Below, one piece after another: positions 62,425 to 64,000 of a DNA stretch of 64,000 nucleotides (positions are counted from its first letter, which is position 1; each line of letters starts with the position of its first letter). Origin of the DNA: Paenibacillus oceani (GTDB lineage: Bacteria; Bacillota; Bacilli; Paenibacillales; NBRC-103111); the NCBI RefSeq assembly GCF_014705615.1, contig NZ_JACXJA010000030.1, positions 57,611-121,610 on the forward strand. The letters run 5' to 3'. The translations under genes were made by a program, and so were the position numbers. The notes beneath the pieces were generated by a model. The model made no database searches. It saw nothing but the letters and a program-made list of their open reading frames with translations, and had not been told where the DNA came from.

Positions 62425-63399
62425 TTACAGCAGCTCTTGGCGAAGCTGAGCCCCCGATTTTGGAGACAAATAGCTGAACGGAATATCGAATACCGTCTTC
62501 GCCCCGATAAAGCCTTCCTTCGCATAACGGTGGATCGCTCTCGCGTAAGCGACCAGCACGCTGCCCGTAAATTCGGGGTTGCTGTCCAGCTTCAGGCCGA
62601 ATTCGATGATCTGCTTGCTGCTCTCGCCGGTTTTGCCGCTGCGGAATACGAGGCCGCCGTGCGGCATGGCCGAATGATTCTGCTTCAGTTCCTCTTCGCC
62701 GATGAAGTGAACCCGCGTCTCGTAATCGGCAAAGTAGTTAGGCATCGTCGTAATCTCGCGTTCGATCCGCGCCAAGTCTTCGCCCGGCTCCGCCACGACG
62801 AAGCATTCTCTTAAGTGCTTCTCCCGGGTGGACAGCTCCGGATTTTCCCCGTCTCTGACCCGTTGGACGGCCTCGTCGCTAGGAATCGTATACTGCACGC
62901 CGGCCTTCACGCCCGCTATGCGGCGGATCGCGTCGGAATGTCCTTGGGAAACCCCTTTCCCCCAGAACGTGTAGTCGGTTCCTTCCGGCAAAACCGCTTC
63001 AGCGAGCAGCCGGTTCAGCGAGAACAAGCCCGGGTCCCATCCGGTGGAGATGACGCTGGCGTGTCCGCCTTTGCGGGCCGCTCCGTCAACGGCGTCGAAA
63101 TACTCGGGGATTTTCGCATGGCGGTCGAAGCTGTCTACGGTGTTAAACATGGACGCGAGGAACGGCCCCTGCTCCGGCAAATCCGTAGCGGAACCCCCGC
63201 ACAAGATCATAACGTCCACTTTCCCGATATAGCTCTCGATCTCGGACATATGAACCATCTGAACGGAAGACTGGATGCCTTCGGGCTGACGTCTTGTGAA
63301 GATTGCAACAAGCTCCATATCCGGGTTTTGCGCGATCGAACTTTGCACACCGCGGCCCAGATTGCCGTAACCTACAATGCCTACTCTGATCTTTTCCAC
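62425..63399 (-). CDS. ddh: meso-Diaminopimelate D-dehydrogenase
   Basis: 324 aa, usual length. N-terminal NADP-binding fold IRVGIVGYGNLGRGVQ, then LCGGSATDLPEQGPFLASMFNTVDSFDRH and the substrate-domain signature STGWDPGLFSLNRLLAEAVLP, followed by GKGVSQGHSDAIRRI and HGGLVFRSGKT. It reversibly aminates L-2-amino-6-oxopimelate to meso-diaminopimelate with NADPH, giving the one-step lysine/peptidoglycan branch. GTG 63399 has GGAGG 7 nt upstream. An IS200/IS605-type right end lies 63 bp upstream and may supply part of the promoter: TTCAAA of the IS tip, 16 bp, TATACT. Confidence 0.96.
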   Translation of the reverse strand: MEKIRVGIVGYGNLGRGVQSSIAQNPDMELVAIFTRRQPEGIQSSVQMVHMSEIESYIGKVDVMILCGGSATDLPEQGPFLASMFNTVDSFDRHAKIPEYFDAVDGAARKGGHASVISTGWDPGLFSLNRLLAEAVLPEGTDYTFWGKGVSQGHSDAIRRIAGVKAGVQYTIPSDEAVQRVRDGENPELSTREKHLRECFVVAEPGEDLARIEREITTMPNYFADYETRVHFIGEEELKQNHSAMPHGGLVFRSGKTGESSKQIIEFGLKLDSNPEFTGSVLVAYARAIHRYAKEGFIGAKTVFDIPFSYLSPKSGAQLRQELL

Positions 63400-63462
63400 G
63401 AAAATACCTCCATCGTATGTATACCGTATAGTGGTTTAAGTATAGCAAACTTGGCCCAACTT

Positions 63463-63937
63463 TGAACCTCTCATGACTAAAGTCACGAGATTCTTGGGTA
63501 GTCCCTTCTAACGAAGAGAAGCTCACCAAGCTAACCCTGTCGTTCCGACAGTTCGTGTAAGGATTACACAGCAAGAAGTCCTTTGCCTTCGGCAAGAATA
63601 TTCAGGCTACAGCCACTACGATGCGGACTGTACAGGATTCTTTTTACTCTTAAACTTTGGCGCATCGTTTTGTTTTTTGAAAAAGCGATTGTATGCGTCA
63701 CTCAAATTCCTCCGTGCATTTTGTAAAGAAAATTTGTCCGGTTCTTTCAACCAGTCTATTTCTTGTTTTAGTTTTGTGAGTTCAGCAGAACATGCTCCAT
63801 AAGATAAGCCTTTTCCTGTCTCTTTATAGGTGTCACTCCATAGGGCTAGAAAACGATTATACACAAATCGAGCGCATCCAATCGTCTTCCAAAAATCCCC
63901 TCCCCACAACCTCTTTTTAATCTCAGGAAACTCTTTA
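63463..63937 (-). mobile_element. IS200/IS605-family remnant with preserved right end
   Basis: Minus-strand right end with the characteristic hairpin TCTCGTGAC-ttta-GTCATGAGA (63470-63490) and terminal GGTTCAA at 63463, preceded by structured DNA (63491-63615, e.g. GCCGAAGGC and CTGTCGGAACGACAG hairpins) like the omega-RNA scaffold of TnpB elements. The transposase part is a deletion chimera, and the other end is covered by a MITE. Confidence 0.75.
63616..63937 (-). pseudogene. TnpA-TnpB chimeric remnant
   Basis: About 105 codons open to a stop at 63616. The first ~16 residues ([17 protein letters not shown]) resemble the C-terminal part of an IS200 Y1 transposase. From [17 protein letters not shown] to the end ([32 protein letters not shown]) it is the N-terminal domain of TnpB. 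The RuvC nuclease domain (about 250 residues) and zinc finger are absent, so neither protein is functional. Assignment of the first segment to TnpA is less certain. Confidence 0.75.
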
Positions 63938-64000
63938 AAGTGCGAGTTCAAAAAGTCCGGTTTTCAGCACCGAGAAGATGGGATGAAGCTAGGAAATGAG
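63938..64000. mobile_element. MITE of the CAAAAAGTCC family, running off the window
   Basis: AAGTGCGAGTTCAAAAAGTC followed by the inverse of about 60030-60085, nearly identical, in opposite orientation to the copy at 59911-60103. Its insertion truncates the IS200/IS605 remnant. Confidence 0.75.

Overview
The window looks like a chromosomal segment of a GC-rich, spore-forming, motile Gram-positive bacterium of the Paenibacillaceae (Paenibacillus or Cohnella type). The reasons are the strong AGGAGG ribosome sites, an S-layer-homology protein, LplB/LplC-type sugar permeases with many lipoprotein solute-binding proteins, a membrane-anchored AraC regulator of YesS type, GerA-type germination relics, Bacillus-type LexA boxes, YdjO, YrzA/DUF2536 and a meso-diaminopimelate dehydrogenase. 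The genus call is inference; no rRNA is present and there is one tRNA (Thr, anticodon CGT).

Layout. 1-8.3 kb: the start of an SLH protein, two tandem paralogous solute-binding lipoproteins behind a promoter with two cre-like boxes, and a complete sugar ABC importer (binding protein, two permeases), all on the minus strand. 8.7-16.6 kb: small proteins, two acyltransferase-like genes, an MHYT-PAS-GGDEF-EAL protein whose cyclase domain looks degenerate, and an MFS-like membrane domain fused to a SpoIIE-type phosphatase. 16.9-20.4 kb: a heterodimeric ABC exporter. 20.4-21.4 kb: repeats. 21.4-23.8 kb: a small housekeeping operon. 24-27.6 kb: two LexA-controlled units (an SPL-type radical SAM protein; a small protein plus a Y-family polymerase) around a GH73 lysin. 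28-31 kb: a LysE exporter, a glycine-zipper protein, an NlpC/P60 hydrolase and tRNA-Thr. 31-41.7 kb: a plus-strand carbohydrate locus: AraC regulator, two permeases, binding protein, an unrecognised 601-aa probable carbohydrate-active enzyme and a sialidase-fold protein. 41.8-45.8 kb: Tag glycosylase, 3D-domain protein, polysaccharide deacetylase, DUF1992 protein and a thioesterase.

46-49.7 kb holds the most interesting feature. A translationally coupled operon (31-codon leader, HD-GYP protein, chemoreceptor, CheW) starts next to an 834-bp segment bounded by perfect 23-bp inverted repeats. The segment encodes a small catalytically complete tyrosine recombinase. It also carries a near-consensus promoter close to its far end that points outward. 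Inversion would aim this promoter at the HD-GYP/chemoreceptor operon, so the segment is a candidate self-encoded phase-variation switch over c-di-GMP turnover and chemotaxis.

49.9-64 kb: a decayed gerAB-gerAC fusion, an OmpR/HK two-component pair, a YhgE/Pip membrane protein with its TetR regulator and a shared operator motif, a small secreted protein, YdjO, a cold-shock protein with a structured 5' leader, a single-Cache chemoreceptor, YrzA, diaminopimelate dehydrogenase and an IS200/IS605 wreck. Three families of non-coding repeats are scattered through the intergenic regions: a four-unit ~200-bp element (four copies), a ~160-bp MITE beginning GGCTGT (two copies), and a ~190-bp MITE whose ends carry CAAAAAGTCC (one full copy, one solo end, one running off the right edge).
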